Positions 26,164 to 34,835 of a DNA stretch of 46,865 nucleotides are shown here, in pieces (the first letter of the stretch is position 1; each line of letters opens with the position of its first letter). The position numbers and the translations under genes are program-made. The notes beneath the pieces are model-generated. The model was not told the origin of the DNA. It ran no database searches and saw only the letters and a program-made list of their open reading frames with translations. Source of the stretch: Sulfobacillus benefaciens (GTDB lineage Bacteria > Bacillota > Sulfobacillia > Sulfobacillales > Sulfobacillaceae); assembly GCA_003023725.1 (NCBI GenBank), contig PXYT01000025.1, positions 1 through 46,865 of the forward strand, written 5' to 3'.

Positions 26164-26768
26164 GTCTTCACTCCTGACGCATTCAGCAGGCTATCCTCTG
26201 CGAGAACTTTTTTTGCGCAGGGCACGCGCTGGTTTGTTTGTACTCGTTGCTACCAATCTTGGCAAGGCCTCCAGCCAGATTTCTTCAGTGTATTGGATTG
26301 AACAATAAACCATACCCAGAGAACTCTCTCCATAGGCCAACATACATCAACACGAACAGGCAGCGAAACCCGTCGGCCACATCCTCACCTATCATGAACA
26401 GATATGCACCGAAAAATGGTAACCTGTGCCATTTAATGGGCTAAAGTGACAAAGTGCATGAGGCTACCCTTTCGAGCATCAGGTTTTGGCCCACACCCCA
26501 GGCGGCAAACACTCTGCCACTGTTCCCTACCGCAATGAAACGAATTCACTGGCACGGGTCCAGACTTTCACTGACAAGAACCGCGATGTGCCGGTCGCAC
26601 GTGGTGACGGTGGCCAAGACCACGGAGCCAGACGGGGATCTGGCCATGACCCGACGACGGTCCGGATACGACGAATACCTTCGGAAAGAGGAGGTCTTCG
26701 GGGACTACTTTGGAGATGGCCGCATATTTCGGCACAGGCCACTGTTACTTTTTGTCACGGATCCAGGG
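26164..26768. other. Intergenic stretch, no supported gene
   Basis: A plus-strand frame from 26454 reads plausibly for about 100 codons but lacks a ribosome binding site and runs straight through the phn leader relic, so I treat it as chance. Confidence 0.4.
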
Positions 26769-27008
26769 ACACAGCCTGATCAGCAAATCCCCTTCGTCTT
26801 TCCCGTGAAGAAGTCCGGAACCCGTGCCGAGCGAACCCGGTGTTCCCTCGGCATTGCAAAAATGGATTATTCACCAAACAATATAACCGTCCGCCATGAA
26901 TTTGCTGCGATCTTTTTGTTAGAGTTGGATAAGTGGATGATGCGAGTCGGGCGCCTTGTTCGGCGCGCCGCACCGGGTCGTCCGGTACCCGCAAATTCCG
27001 GCCAAACC
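26769..27008 (-). pseudogene. Relic of the phn leader and the 5' end of phnG, copy 2
   Basis: 26769-26800 matches phnG codons at 18387-18418 at 31 of 32 positions (minus-strand reading DEGDLLI). 26803-27008 resembles the phn leader at 18493-18705. Between the blocks 73 bp present in copy 1 are missing, including the phnG start and ribosome binding site; in copy 1 that segment is flanked by CGTCTTCC at 18412 and 18485, so a slippage deletion between short repeats explains it. Confidence 0.75.
26825..26853 (-). ncRNA. Second copy of the phn leader hairpin
   Basis: On the minus strand TGCCGAG-G-G pairs with C-G-CTCGGCA around AACACCGGGTT. The loop is the same as in copy 1 while the stem differs. 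It now sits downstream of the hexapeptide transferase gene with no phnG attached, so any present function is doubtful. Confidence 0.4.
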
Positions 27009-27038
27009 CACCCCGAATTCCGTCACCACCAAGCCGCC

Positions 27039-27746
27039 CTAGCCCTCACTTTTCTTCTCTTGCATCTCGCTGGAGAACACAGATGATGACTGGTGCAGAG
27101 GACGAGCGGGATCATAACGGGCCAAAAATTCTCTAAGATCATAAAAATCATGGAAACGCTCCAACAATTCGTCACGGCTCCAGTTCCACCAGGCAACACG
27201 CATCAATGCCTCTGCAACGGATTTGGCGAAACGTCTTTTGATCGGCTTGGCCGGATTGCCAGCCACCACCGAAAAGGGCTCCACGTCTTTCGTCACTACC
27301 GAGCCCGCTCCTACCACAGATCCGGTCCCCACCGACACTCCCGCAAGGATAATGGCACCGTGCCCAATCCATACATCGTGGCCAATGTCAGCCTTTTGCA
27401 ACTGCCGCCAATAAAACAAGGTCTCGTCGTCTTGTTCCCCAACACCATAGGCACGGCGTCGATAGGTCATATGATGGAGCGTGACCCTGTCCATGGGATG
27501 ATTGACGGGTCCGACTGAGACATAAGCGGCGATATTGGTAAAGCGGCCCACTCTAGCATGTTGAATCGTGACATGCTCGCCGGTGTACGTATAGGCCCCG
27601 ATTTGTGAGGCCACAATGCGGTTGTGCGGTCCAATCGACACCCATTCCTCGAAGCAGGAATCGACAACCCTAGCGCTCGCATCCACATCAGGTTCGGATC
27701 CTAGCGGGGCATTCCATCTTTGAGTAATTTGCTGATAGTGGTCCAT
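27039..27746 (-). CDS. Phosphonate-associated hexapeptide-repeat acyltransferase
   Basis: A 235-residue left-handed beta-helix protein. Hexapeptide repeats run from about residue 18 (VDASARV) through [19 protein letters not shown] and again through [36 protein letters not shown]; the NHP motif with HH nearby matches xenobiotic/chloramphenicol acetyltransferase-like enzymes. It resembles the hexapeptide transferases that accompany phn operons, and the relic phn leader just downstream supports that link. ATG 27746 has GGTGAGG upstream; the ATG at 27770 lacks spacing. It follows an XRE regulator gene and three 11-bp repeats. Confidence 0.85.
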   Translation of the reverse strand: MDHYQQITQRWNAPLGSEPDVDASARVVDSCFEEWVSIGPHNRIVASQIGAYTYTGEHVTIQHARVGRFTNIAAYVSVGPVNHPMDRVTLHHMTYRRRAYGVGEQDDETLFYWRQLQKADIGHDVWIGHGAIILAGVSVGTGSVVGAGSVVTKDVEPFSVVAGNPAKPIKRRFAKSVAEALMRVAWWNWSRDELLERFHDFYDLREFLARYDPARPLHQSSSVFSSEMQEKKSEG

Positions 27747-27785
27747 ATGAAAAACCCTCACCACAACCATCCTCCCATTCCCTTC

Positions 27786-27818
27786 TTTGTCCCCTCTGTG
27801 TCCCCTCTTTATCCCCTC
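27786..27818 (-). repeat. Three tandem 11-bp repeats upstream of the acyltransferase gene
   Basis: Plus-strand units TTTGTCCCCTC, TGTGTCCCCTC and TTTATCCCCTC follow one another without gaps. They overlap the last codons of the XRE gene (stop at 27809) and end 40 nt before the acyltransferase start. They could be a regulator site or simple sequence expansion. Confidence 0.55.
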
Positions 27819-28363
27819 CAAGAGGGGGCGGAAGACGGCTGCATGGGGCCAATGCCGGTGTCTTCCAGCGGCCCAAACCTGCGAGCTACCAATCCCAGCA
27901 CTTTGACAAAGCGAATTACGTCGTCCGGTGTCGCCCGGTTCCAATCCACCCACTGCACCATCTCCCAAAACTGCCGCGATTTCTCAGAATTTAGCCTGTC
28001 TGTGAAAAGAAATCGAAAACCCATGACCCTGGCTATGATAAGGGGGTTAAGGGTCTGGTAGGCCTTTGGTAACGCTTGTTCCACCAGATCCTCCGCCATC
28101 TTTGGGTGGCCGCTCTCGTGGACCCGATGCGCCATGTGCAATAGCGTGTCAATGAGGTGTCCGTCCTGTCCGGGCTGATAGAAATCGGCAGTATGATACC
28201 GAAGCCGGTCGGTGAGATACCACACAAACCGTCTGGATGGCTTTTGCAGCCCTCTCTCCACACGGCTGACGTACGATGCCGAGAACTCTTCACGTCCGAA
28301 TTCCTGTTGGGAGGGGCAAATCACCCGCCTGATCAGTCTAATGTTTTGTTCCATCTGTGCCAT
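27809..28363 (-). CDS. XRE-like helix-turn-helix regulator
   Basis: A 184-residue protein. The N-terminal region [20 protein letters not shown] and [13 protein letters not shown] (about residues 8-43) fits an XRE-type helix-turn-helix whose second helix is [11 protein letters not shown]. The remaining 140 residues are helical and may form TPR-like repeats, as in Rgg/PlcR-type regulators. GAGGTG lies upstream of the ATG. It is immediately upstream of the phosphonate-associated acyltransferase on the same strand, so it may control it. Confidence 0.75.
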   Translation of the reverse strand: MAQMEQNIRLIRRVICPSQQEFGREEFSASYVSRVERGLQKPSRRFVWYLTDRLRYHTADFYQPGQDGHLIDTLLHMAHRVHESGHPKMAEDLVEQALPKAYQTLNPLIIARVMGFRFLFTDRLNSEKSRQFWEMVQWVDWNRATPDDVIRFVKVLGLVARRFGPLEDTGIGPMQPSSAPSWRG

Positions 28364-29004
28364 CCTTACACCTCTTTTCTCAACAACTCACAACAAGCAT
28401 GAGCGAGCTCCGGGTCCTTTGATGGCTGCAGAGATGTCTTTCACGGTTCCTGAGGGACGATATTCCCCAAAAGACGGTTCACATAGTTCACATAGCTTCT
28501 ATATAGCAGCGTTCCGCCTCGGCCGGGCGGTGTATAGCCCCGCCACGGCATGGACTAATAAAATCCCACCCCATTCACGTCTGTTTTAGTTTTAACCGGG
28601 AGAACACTCCAGGACAGGTGTTGCGCAAAAGCAAACTAAGAGATTCCTCATCCCGTCCGCCCGCATGGATTGCGTGGGCATCATGTCACGATTGTGACGA
28701 TTTGAAGAAACCGCATGATTTCTGGCCGTCCGACTTGAACTCGAAAGGAGGGCGGCCTGCGCTCTTACGCCCGTCAATCTTCCGCGGAAAAATCGGCGCT
28801 TTCCTTTTCCCCTGGGCGGCGGCAAACCCGTTTTTCCGGATCGTACGACCGGGTGCATAAGATGTTCATGGTGAGTGTAACAGACGAAAGCGGCCTTTGC
28901 AGGAACATTGGGTTAAGATTCTTTTAACAATCGGTGGGATTGCGGGTTGTCTGCCCCGAGAGCCTGCCCACAGTAACTCGGCATATGGTGGACCGAGAGA
29001 GGCC
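28364..29004. other. Intergenic region
   Basis: No supported gene. The right side lies downstream of the ABC permease gene and contains GTTAA-N7-TTAAC (near 28908-28930), too weak to call a terminator. The left side must hold the promoter of the XRE gene. Confidence 0.45.
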
Positions 29005-29823
29005 TTATAGCGACAAATCCCGCCGGCGGAACAACCAGATTGCCGCAATCCAAAGAAGAGTACCGATAAAAAATAGACCCAAGGCCCCAGGCCAGACTCG
29101 GTGCCACCCATGGGCCACAATGTCGGCTGGGCGGTACCAGCCAAACAGTGAAAGACGGCGCAGCCATACAAGGTGTGGCGTAAGACCCCCAACCAAAGAC
29201 AGCAGATATTCGAGAGCCATGATGGCACCTGCCGTGTTCAAGGCCCTGTCGTCGTCGCGGAAAGCGCTGGCACACACCGCCGTCATCCCCGCCAGCGCGA
29301 AGAACAGGAGAAATGACAAAAGATTGAGCGCTACCAGAATTTCTGGCGTCGGATGTTGGCCCCGATCCCAAATCGCCAGCGCCACAGGGGTTGACAGCAT
29401 ACCGACGAGCGTGAAGACGAAAAGGCCCAGGATAAAGACAAAACCTTGGCTCATTATCCACTGGGCGCGAGACACCGGCCCCGCCAGCCATGCCCAGGCA
29501 AATCCCCGGTCGGGTCCCTGGGCCAAAAGCCGAACAACACCCACTACCGTGAATATCATCAGTGCCCACAGATCGATGGTGCCATAATATTCACTGGCCA
29601 AATAGGCTAAGGGATTCGCGAATCCTGCCGTTAACCCTAGTGTCGCCGTGAGACTTTTCGGCAGCGTCGCCAGAACGCTCTCAAGACCCGGAGCGTGGAC
29701 TATCGACGGATAGAGCCACAAAAGCAAAAACATATAGCCTACGGAACCCAGCACATATACCGCTACGGTCGGGCGAAAAGCACGCCATCCCATTCCAACG
29801 AGAACTTGCATCTCTTTCGTCAC
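29005..29823 (-). CDS. ABC-2 type exporter permease
   Basis: A 272-residue membrane protein with six predicted helices, beginning with a short cytoplasmic lead. The third gene of a compact operon: its GTG start overlaps the stop of the ATPase gene as GTGA. It forms the membrane part of an ABC exporter. Substrate unknown; exporters controlled by a GbsR/MarR-like protein often handle antibiotics or lipids, but that is a guess here. Confidence 0.85.
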   Translation of the reverse strand: MTKEMQVLVGMGWRAFRPTVAVYVLGSVGYMFLLLWLYPSIVHAPGLESVLATLPKSLTATLGLTAGFANPLAYLASEYYGTIDLWALMIFTVVGVVRLLAQGPDRGFAWAWLAGPVSRAQWIMSQGFVFILGLFVFTLVGMLSTPVALAIWDRGQHPTPEILVALNLLSFLLFFALAGMTAVCASAFRDDDRALNTAGAIMALEYLLSLVGGLTPHLVWLRRLSLFGWYRPADIVAHGWHRVWPGALGLFFIGTLLWIAAIWLFRRRDLSL

Positions 29824-30704
29824 GGATGTGTCACCCCATCAGAATAGAAATGCCGAAATAATGTTTCAAGACTTTGGGTTCGCTGCTCGAGGTGGCTAAC
29901 GGGCAAATTCGCCAGGGTGCGGACAAACCGGAAATAATCGCCCTGAACCGCTACCGTGAACACCAAGTCACGGCGGTCCACAATTTTCAGGCCGTTCAGT
30001 GCCTCGGTCGTAGGGGCCTGGGACATTGTCACATCGAATAGAATTTCCTGTTCGGCGCGAAGTCTGGCCATGGCGTCCATTGCCACGATATGGCCGTCTT
30101 TGAGTACAGCCACTTGGTCGCAAACCCGTGCGACTTCCGAAAAGATATGAGAAGACAAAACTACGGTTTTTCCCCGCGCCCTCTCCTCGTCCATCAAGGA
30201 AAGAAATGCCTGTTGCATCAGAGGATCGAGACCCGAGGTCGGCTCATCCAAAATCAGGACGGCAGGATCAGAGACCAAGGCCGCAATTATGGCGAGTTTT
30301 TGCCGGGTGCCCTTGGACATGAGGCGGATAGCCTGATCCGGATTTAAGTCAAAGCGTGCCAATAACGAATTCAGCCTTGTAGGAGGGCCCGAAACGCCCC
30401 GCAGTCTTTGGATGTCCTCCAAGAACCGGCGTCCCTTCATAGTTTCGGGGAGAACCACATCGCCGGGAAGATAGCCTACCAAGCGATGGACGGCCGCAGC
30501 TTCTTGCCAACAATTTTTGCCGGCAACCCTTGCATATCCGTGAGTGGGGCGAACAAATCCCATCAGACAGCGCAGAGTGGTCGATTTTCCGGCACCATTG
30601 GGTCCGATAAGTCCGGTAGCCTCGCCCCGTTCAACCGTAAAAGACAATTCGTGAATGCCGCGTCCCGGGGAAAATTGTTTAGACAGGCGATGAACCTGAA
30701 TCAT
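29820..30704 (-). CDS. ABC exporter ATP-binding protein
   Basis: A 294-residue ATPase. Walker A is GPNGAGKST, the signature is MSKGTRQKL (a degenerate but common form in ABC-2 exporters), Walker B is VLILDEPTSGLD and the switch His is in SSHIFSE. A C-terminal domain of about 80 residues follows. The ATG overlaps the regulator stop by 4 nt (ATGA, 30701-30704), so regulator, ATPase and permease are translationally coupled. Confidence 0.94.
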   Translation of the reverse strand: MIQVHRLSKQFSPGRGIHELSFTVERGEATGLIGPNGAGKSTTLRCLMGFVRPTHGYARVAGKNCWQEAAAVHRLVGYLPGDVVLPETMKGRRFLEDIQRLRGVSGPPTRLNSLLARFDLNPDQAIRLMSKGTRQKLAIIAALVSDPAVLILDEPTSGLDPLMQQAFLSLMDEERARGKTVVLSSHIFSEVARVCDQVAVLKDGHIVAMDAMARLRAEQEILFDVTMSQAPTTEALNGLKIVDRRDLVFTVAVQGDYFRFVRTLANLPVSHLEQRTQSLETLFRHFYSDGVTHP

Positions 30705-31168
30705 AGGGACTTCCCTTCCCGTGCCGCGTAGGTAGAAAGTTCCCTGGCAATATCCGCAAACTTTTCTTCCAGATAGTCAAAAAACTGGAGCATGCTTTGC
30801 ATTCGCCGAAAACTCGGGGTGTCTTCCGGCAGTGTCTGCAGTCCTTCTTCCGCCAGTGTCTTCCACCGTGTCAGAATTTGAAGCTGAATTAATGTACTCC
30901 GGATCCACACATTCTCCGGAACTGCATAATAGTCCTTTCTATCGCCGGGTTTTGTCACTTTTTCAACCAGGCCTGCCTGAAGAGCTTGTCGCACGGTCAA
31001 TGAACACGTCCCTTTGCTGACATGCAGCTGATCGGCTAACTCTTGCAGACCTTGCGGTTCATTACTCACGAGCAGAGCGGCGAACAGACGCCCTAAAGTC
31101 CGGTGAGATCCATATTGTTCGAAGTCCAGACCAAAGTGTTCAACAAACTGTACAAGTTGGGGATTCAT
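30701..31168 (-). CDS. GbsR/MarR-like transcriptional regulator
   Basis: A 155-residue winged-helix protein. It starts MNPQLVQFVEHFGLDFEQYG and continues with TLGRLFAALLVSNEPQGLQELADQL, the typical beginning of the GbsR/COG1510 group; the recognition helix is SKGTCSLTVRQALQAGLV, followed by the wing and a helical dimerisation end. ATG 31168 has GAGGTG upstream; the longer frame to 31357 is rejected. It heads the ABC exporter operon and faces AT-rich palindromes, so autoregulation is likely. Confidence 0.88.
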   Translation of the reverse strand: MNPQLVQFVEHFGLDFEQYGSHRTLGRLFAALLVSNEPQGLQELADQLHVSKGTCSLTVRQALQAGLVEKVTKPGDRKDYYAVPENVWIRSTLIQLQILTRWKTLAEEGLQTLPEDTPSFRRMQSMLQFFDYLEEKFADIARELSTYAAREGKSL

Positions 31169-31182
31169 GCCAACACCTCGAC

Positions 31183-31200
31183 TTAATATTAAATATTTAA
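31183..31200. promoter_or_regulatory. AT-rich palindromes upstream of the GbsR-like regulator
   Basis: TTAATATTAA (31183-31192) and TTAAATATTTAA (31189-31200) are overlapping perfect palindromes 15-32 nt upstream of the start codon. They probably include the operator of the regulator and its promoter. Confidence 0.5.
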
Positions 31201-31703
31201 TTCGTATTAAACAAGAGAGATATGCCAATATTTCGTCCCGAAATCCACTCAATCCCGCACCAAACATTCGGCCAATATTAATCGGACGATCATCGAAACA
31301 CAACGATATACGGATAACATGGGCTCGGAACAAATTTGCTGCATGCTGCCCGCGCATGGCAATAAACCGGAACGTCCAATGCCTGCCGCCGCAGTCTTTA
31401 AGATTTTAACTGGACCCTTTGCATCTCCAGTCGGGAAAAGAGCGGGATTCACAGACGGGGCGGACTCACGAAAAGAGGGGGCCGTTAATCCCGGCCGAAA
31501 AGGTTTCGTGGGAAACCCCGGAACTGGTCATGAGGATTACCCTCTTCAATATTTGGCTTGAGACAGTTTAACCGAATAATCCCGGAGTACCAAAACCGAA
31601 TCGTGATCGCAAGCGATCACTTTTCCCAAAATTTCATTTACTGGCCGGCATCCCGGCCGTGCCTGAAGACGGCTATCAAATCAATCAAAAGGAGGGAACA
31701 TTC
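31201..31703. other. Divergent intergenic region
   Basis: No supported gene. The plus-strand frame 31319-31561 has no ribosome binding site. The right side carries GTGATCGC-AA-GCGATCAC at 31603-31620, followed by TTTT, and AAAGGAGGG of the next gene. Confidence 0.5.
31603..31624. promoter_or_regulatory. Perfect 8-bp dyad followed by a T-run
   Basis: GTGATCGC and GCGATCAC are separated by AA and followed by TTTT. With a 2-nt centre it is more like an operator than a terminator. It lies about 80 nt upstream of the SEC-C microprotein. Confidence 0.4.
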
Positions 31704-31841
31704 GTGTCCAAGAAAATTTCTCAAACCGCACCCTGCCCTTGCGGTTCCGGAGAACAATATGGTTCGTGCTGTGGTCGAGAAGAGCTCTGCGAGTGTGGAT
31801 CAGGAAAACCTGCAGGCGTTTGCTGCTATTTTGCCGAATAG
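31704..31841 (+). CDS. Double SEC-C motif microprotein
   Basis: A 45-residue protein that consists almost only of two SEC-C-like zinc motifs: PCPCGSGEQYGSCCG and CECGSGKPAGVCC. SEC-C motifs bind zinc and are normally the C-terminal tail of SecA or of larger proteins. Translation from GTG 31704 is supported by AAAGGAGGG with 7-nt spacing, and a very strong terminator follows the stop. An ATG at 31659 without such a site is less likely. Function is unknown; metal buffering or binding to a partner are options. Confidence 0.75.
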   Translation: MSKKISQTAPCPCGSGEQYGSCCGREELCECGSGKPAGVCCYFAE

Positions 31842-31866
31842 ACACCCGTTCCGATGGCCCCCAGCC

Positions 31867-31904
31867 AAAGATAAAGGGCTCCGCTGCCGGAGCCCTTTAT
31901 CTTT
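31867..31904. terminator. Strong bidirectional terminator
   Basis: AAAGATAAAGGGCTCCG pairs with CGGAGCCCTTTATCTTT around CTGC: 17 perfect pairs, with an A-rich lead and T-rich tail on each strand. It ends the SEC-C gene and may also stop transcripts from the right. Confidence 0.92.
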
Positions 31905-32087
31905 TCACCAGAAGGTTGTGCCAAGTCGCCGACAACAGGAGGTGTCTGCGGGCCGCGGGCCCGTTATTTCACCGTCTTTTTCACTTATTCCTCTGCCGAT
32001 TCCTTTGAGATACTACCCCAGCAGAATCTTCACCCCTGGACACGCGAACCCTCGCAGGACGACGCAACGCAATATACCGCAATGACA

Positions 32088-32684
32088 TCAGGGTGCGCTA
32101 CCGGCTCCTCCAAATACGCAAATGTCAGGATTGGGCCCAGCAATCCACCCCGGAACCGTGTCACGATAGTGCAGGGCAACGGCCGTAATCACCCCTTGGG
32201 GCAGTCCATCTTGCATGGGTGTCAAACTCACCACTACCTTGACCGTCACATCGCGGTAAGGATCTCCCGGTGGCAGGACAGGATTGTAAAACCAAGCGAC
32301 ATAAGCATAACCATTGGGATCATGAGAGCGGCGATCAACACGTCCGTGTTCCACTGTCGCAGCCACGACCGAGGTGGCAGTGCCATACCTGCTAAGAACC
32401 ATGGTTAAACCAAAGTGAGCGTTGCCTAGCCTATAAGGGACATCCGCGCCATTGCTTCCGCGAAAATTGCGATAAATATATCCGGCAGAATCCGGCGGGT
32501 AGATCCTGTTGCCAAGGTGCAGTCCGGCAAGTTTCGGCGATTTCGAAATTGCCGTTTGAGGAATGCGGGCAATACTTACAGTCCGTGGCGGCTGCACGAT
32601 CCCAAAAACCGGGCCTGCACAGCTGCTGCATGCCATTCCCACAAGCACGAGGGCCGATAAGTAGCGTCCATATCTTGCCACCAT
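32088..32684 (-). CDS. Putative exported (lipo)protein
   Basis: A 198-residue protein with a short basic lead and a hydrophobic stretch (about 6-18) followed by MACSSCAG, a possible but non-ideal lipobox. The rest is a soluble, Tyr/Gly/Pro-rich domain with no motif I recognise; the C-terminal part alternates strands. AGGAGG lies 11 nt before the ATG. It ends just before the terminator region of the SEC-C gene, on the other strand. Secretion is likely, function unknown. Confidence 0.65.
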   Translation of the reverse strand: MVARYGRYLSALVLVGMACSSCAGPVFGIVQPPRTVSIARIPQTAISKSPKLAGLHLGNRIYPPDSAGYIYRNFRGSNGADVPYRLGNAHFGLTMVLSRYGTATSVVAATVEHGRVDRRSHDPNGYAYVAWFYNPVLPPGDPYRDVTVKVVVSLTPMQDGLPQGVITAVALHYRDTVPGWIAGPNPDICVFGGAGSAP

Positions 32685-33443
32685 AGGCGGTGAACCTCCT
32701 AATCTTGGTCAATACGGGCGTTCAACATCAGTGGTTAAAGAAATGCATTAGTTATTCTGCCCATGAAATGAATTGAATTTCCTAAACCTGCCACTCACAG
32801 AGCTATCAGGGACATCCGGTTCGTCTTTTGCCGGAGCTAAAATTGCACACGAAAGAACGGCGTCGGCGCAGACTGTTCCGCGGCCGGATGCGAAGCGCAA
32901 TGGTGTTTGCTCCGACCTGACTTTCGGCCCCACTGCCAAATTCTCTGAGCCCGGCAGGCGATTGCCCAGAAGCAACATGTCCAAGGATTTTTGACGCGTA
33001 CCGACTATCCCCGGGAAATTAGTGCGGTAAGTTAGTGCCGGTCCCATGCTTCCGTCTGGGGCGCACAAATTTATCCTCGCCGATGCCAGTGCCGCGAGTC
33101 ACGAGGCATAAAGAGGGCCTCTTTGGCATGAAGTCCTTTCCCATTCTTCGAACTGACAACCGCCGTGTCCGGTATCTGGTCCCTTGCCCCGGTCGGACCT
33201 CGAATGAAACGAAGAAAGCCCAGGGGTAGCTAGGATCGGAACGGGTTCCGCTAGATGATTACGCAATGATGAATTCCGGTGCATTTCTGGTGATTGCTGT
33301 AATTCTTTCCAAGCGTTTAACTCAATCCCGCCGTGTAGCCAATAGTGAAAGACGTTCTGTATGTGCCCGAGGTGTCATCGGCTCGGGATGCCTTAGAACG
33401 AGAGAAGTCGTAGGCACCAATCCGGAGCATCTTGATTATAGGT
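32685..33443. other. Gene-poor stretch
   Basis: Open frames on both strands near 32748-33068 and 33317-33598 have no start signals and no recognised motifs. It may contain remnants of mobile DNA, but I cannot identify any. Confidence 0.4.
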
Positions 33444-33476
33444 GACGTTGACTGACACATGCTGTCAGTCAACGTC
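33444..33476 (-). terminator. 14-bp perfect inverted repeat across the WYL gene stop
   Basis: GACGTTGACTGACA and TGTCAGTCAACGTC surround CATGC. The stop codon of the WYL regulator (33465-33467) lies inside the second arm. There is no U-tract on the minus strand. A terminator, or a binding site for a dimeric regulator, fits. Confidence 0.5.
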
Positions 33477-34439
33477 TCCATTTTGTTCAAAATGTTTTCC
33501 CCATGCGTAACACAAGGTGGCCATCCTTTGCCGAAGAAGATTCGGTTCAATAATTTGAATGGAATCCCCATAAGAAATAAGGTAAAGAGCTGCTTCATCG
33601 AGTCTCACTGTGGGGATGCGGAGAATGACGCGGGTTCTCTCCTGCTCCAGAACGCATAGCCGGAGAAACCAATGATCGCACAGGCTGGCAATCGCCCAAG
33701 GCGTGCCTTCGACACGCACCGGGGAGTGGGGCTCCCGCTCTATTCTCTCTCTCATTTGCTTGTCGGAGAAGTAGTCCTGCACAGAGAAATCGGCAGGACG
33801 GGTAAAGACAGCGTCCGTCGGATTCAGATTTTGAATCCGATCAACGCGAAACGTTCTAAGAGCCCTGCGGCTTCGGCAAAAAGCCGCCAAATACCATACC
33901 CCCGCAGAGAAGGCCAGTCCATACGGCTCGACCTGTCTCCATTCCGGCTCTTCGGCATTCAGCTTTTGATATAACATGTTGACCGTCCTGGATTGTGCTA
34001 CGGATTCTTCCAAAATGCCTAGCCAAGGCTCTACGGATCCCCCGCGCAGATACGGCACCACCTCAAAGCCCATGACATGTTTCTCCAAATGAGCCATTTG
34101 ACCCGGGGCCAGTGTCCGTTGTAATTTCCTTAGCGCCTGATCCAAAACGTCCGTGTATGGATATCCGGAATTTTGCGCGAATTTTGTCGCATGAAACAAC
34201 GCACTGACTTCACCAGGATCAAAGAACAATGGCGTACCGCGGAACCCAGGTGCCAGACGGTAACCTCCGTCATGTCCCGAGTCCGAAATAATGGGTACCC
34301 CACTTGCACATAAGGAGTCGATATAGCGATAAACAGTACGAATACTGATTTCCAATTCCTCGGCGAGCTGTGCAGCGGTCATTCGCTCTCTGGCGTACAA
34401 TAACCACAACAACGAGAGCATGTTGTCGGATTTGGCCAC
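33465..34439 (-). CDS. WYL-domain transcriptional regulator
   Basis: A 324-residue protein with an N-terminal HTH_11/DeoR-like domain (LLYARERMTAAQLAEELEIS then RTVYRYIDSLCASGVPI, residues 12-50) and a WYL domain (VEPYGLAFSAGVWYLAAFCR, about residues 170-190, then RTFRVDRI) and a C-terminal WCX part. WYL proteins sense ligands, often nucleotides or DNA. GTG 34439 has AAGGGCGG upstream. A 13-bp palindrome lies in its probable promoter. It is divergent from nothing obvious and its targets are unknown. Confidence 0.9.
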   Translation of the reverse strand: MAKSDNMLSLLWLLYARERMTAAQLAEELEISIRTVYRYIDSLCASGVPIISDSGHDGGYRLAPGFRGTPLFFDPGEVSALFHATKFAQNSGYPYTDVLDQALRKLQRTLAPGQMAHLEKHVMGFEVVPYLRGGSVEPWLGILEESVAQSRTVNMLYQKLNAEEPEWRQVEPYGLAFSAGVWYLAAFCRSRRALRTFRVDRIQNLNPTDAVFTRPADFSVQDYFSDKQMRERIEREPHSPVRVEGTPWAIASLCDHWFLRLCVLEQERTRVILRIPTVRLDEAALYLISYGDSIQIIEPNLLRQRMATLCYAWGKHFEQNGDVD

Positions 34440-34477
34440 GAGTTTTCCGCCCTTTCTCGAGTGGTCTTAGGTCGGTA

Positions 34478-34490
34478 GATAGATTCTATC
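34478..34490. promoter_or_regulatory. Palindrome in the WYL gene promoter region
   Basis: GATAGA-T-TCTATC is a perfect dyad about 40 nt upstream of the WYL start; read on the minus strand it contains TAGAAT, a possible -10 box. Candidate autoregulatory operator. Confidence 0.4.
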
Positions 34491-34835
34491 ACGTTATGCG
34501 CTTACGGCGAACATATTTTCGTCTACAAGGAAAGAAAGACATGCTCCCTTGACGTCGCTTTCAGCGCAATCTGTGCCAAGGACAGAGAGTCTCAATGCTC
34601 CCAATGATTCGTGGACAAAAGGCCTGCACACAATATCCCGGTCTTTGTTTTTGGAACTATGCTCCTGTATTCAGCACACGCAATGTCGCCCGGCACTCCG
34701 GAATTGTAAGCACTTTACACACTCCGGCGTTTGAGTTTCCGTTCTGGGGAGAATGGCCAGACATTCTCGGAGGGGCATGCGACCACACGCGCTATTCCGG
34801 GAGTTCACGGCCGTTGAAATTGGTGACTGAGGGCA

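Noticed and set aside
26454-27086. Plus-strand open frame of 210 codons
   Set aside because: No start signal; it runs through the phn leader relic and into the 3' end of the acyltransferase gene.
27786-27818. Considered whether the tandem repeats are a CRISPR array
   Set aside because: Units are 11 bp and contiguous, without spacers or nearby cas genes. No CRISPR array was seen anywhere in the window.
32748-33068. Open frames on both strands in the gap left of the WYL gene
   Set aside because: Neither has start signals or motifs; strands are equally open, as expected by chance in GC-rich DNA.
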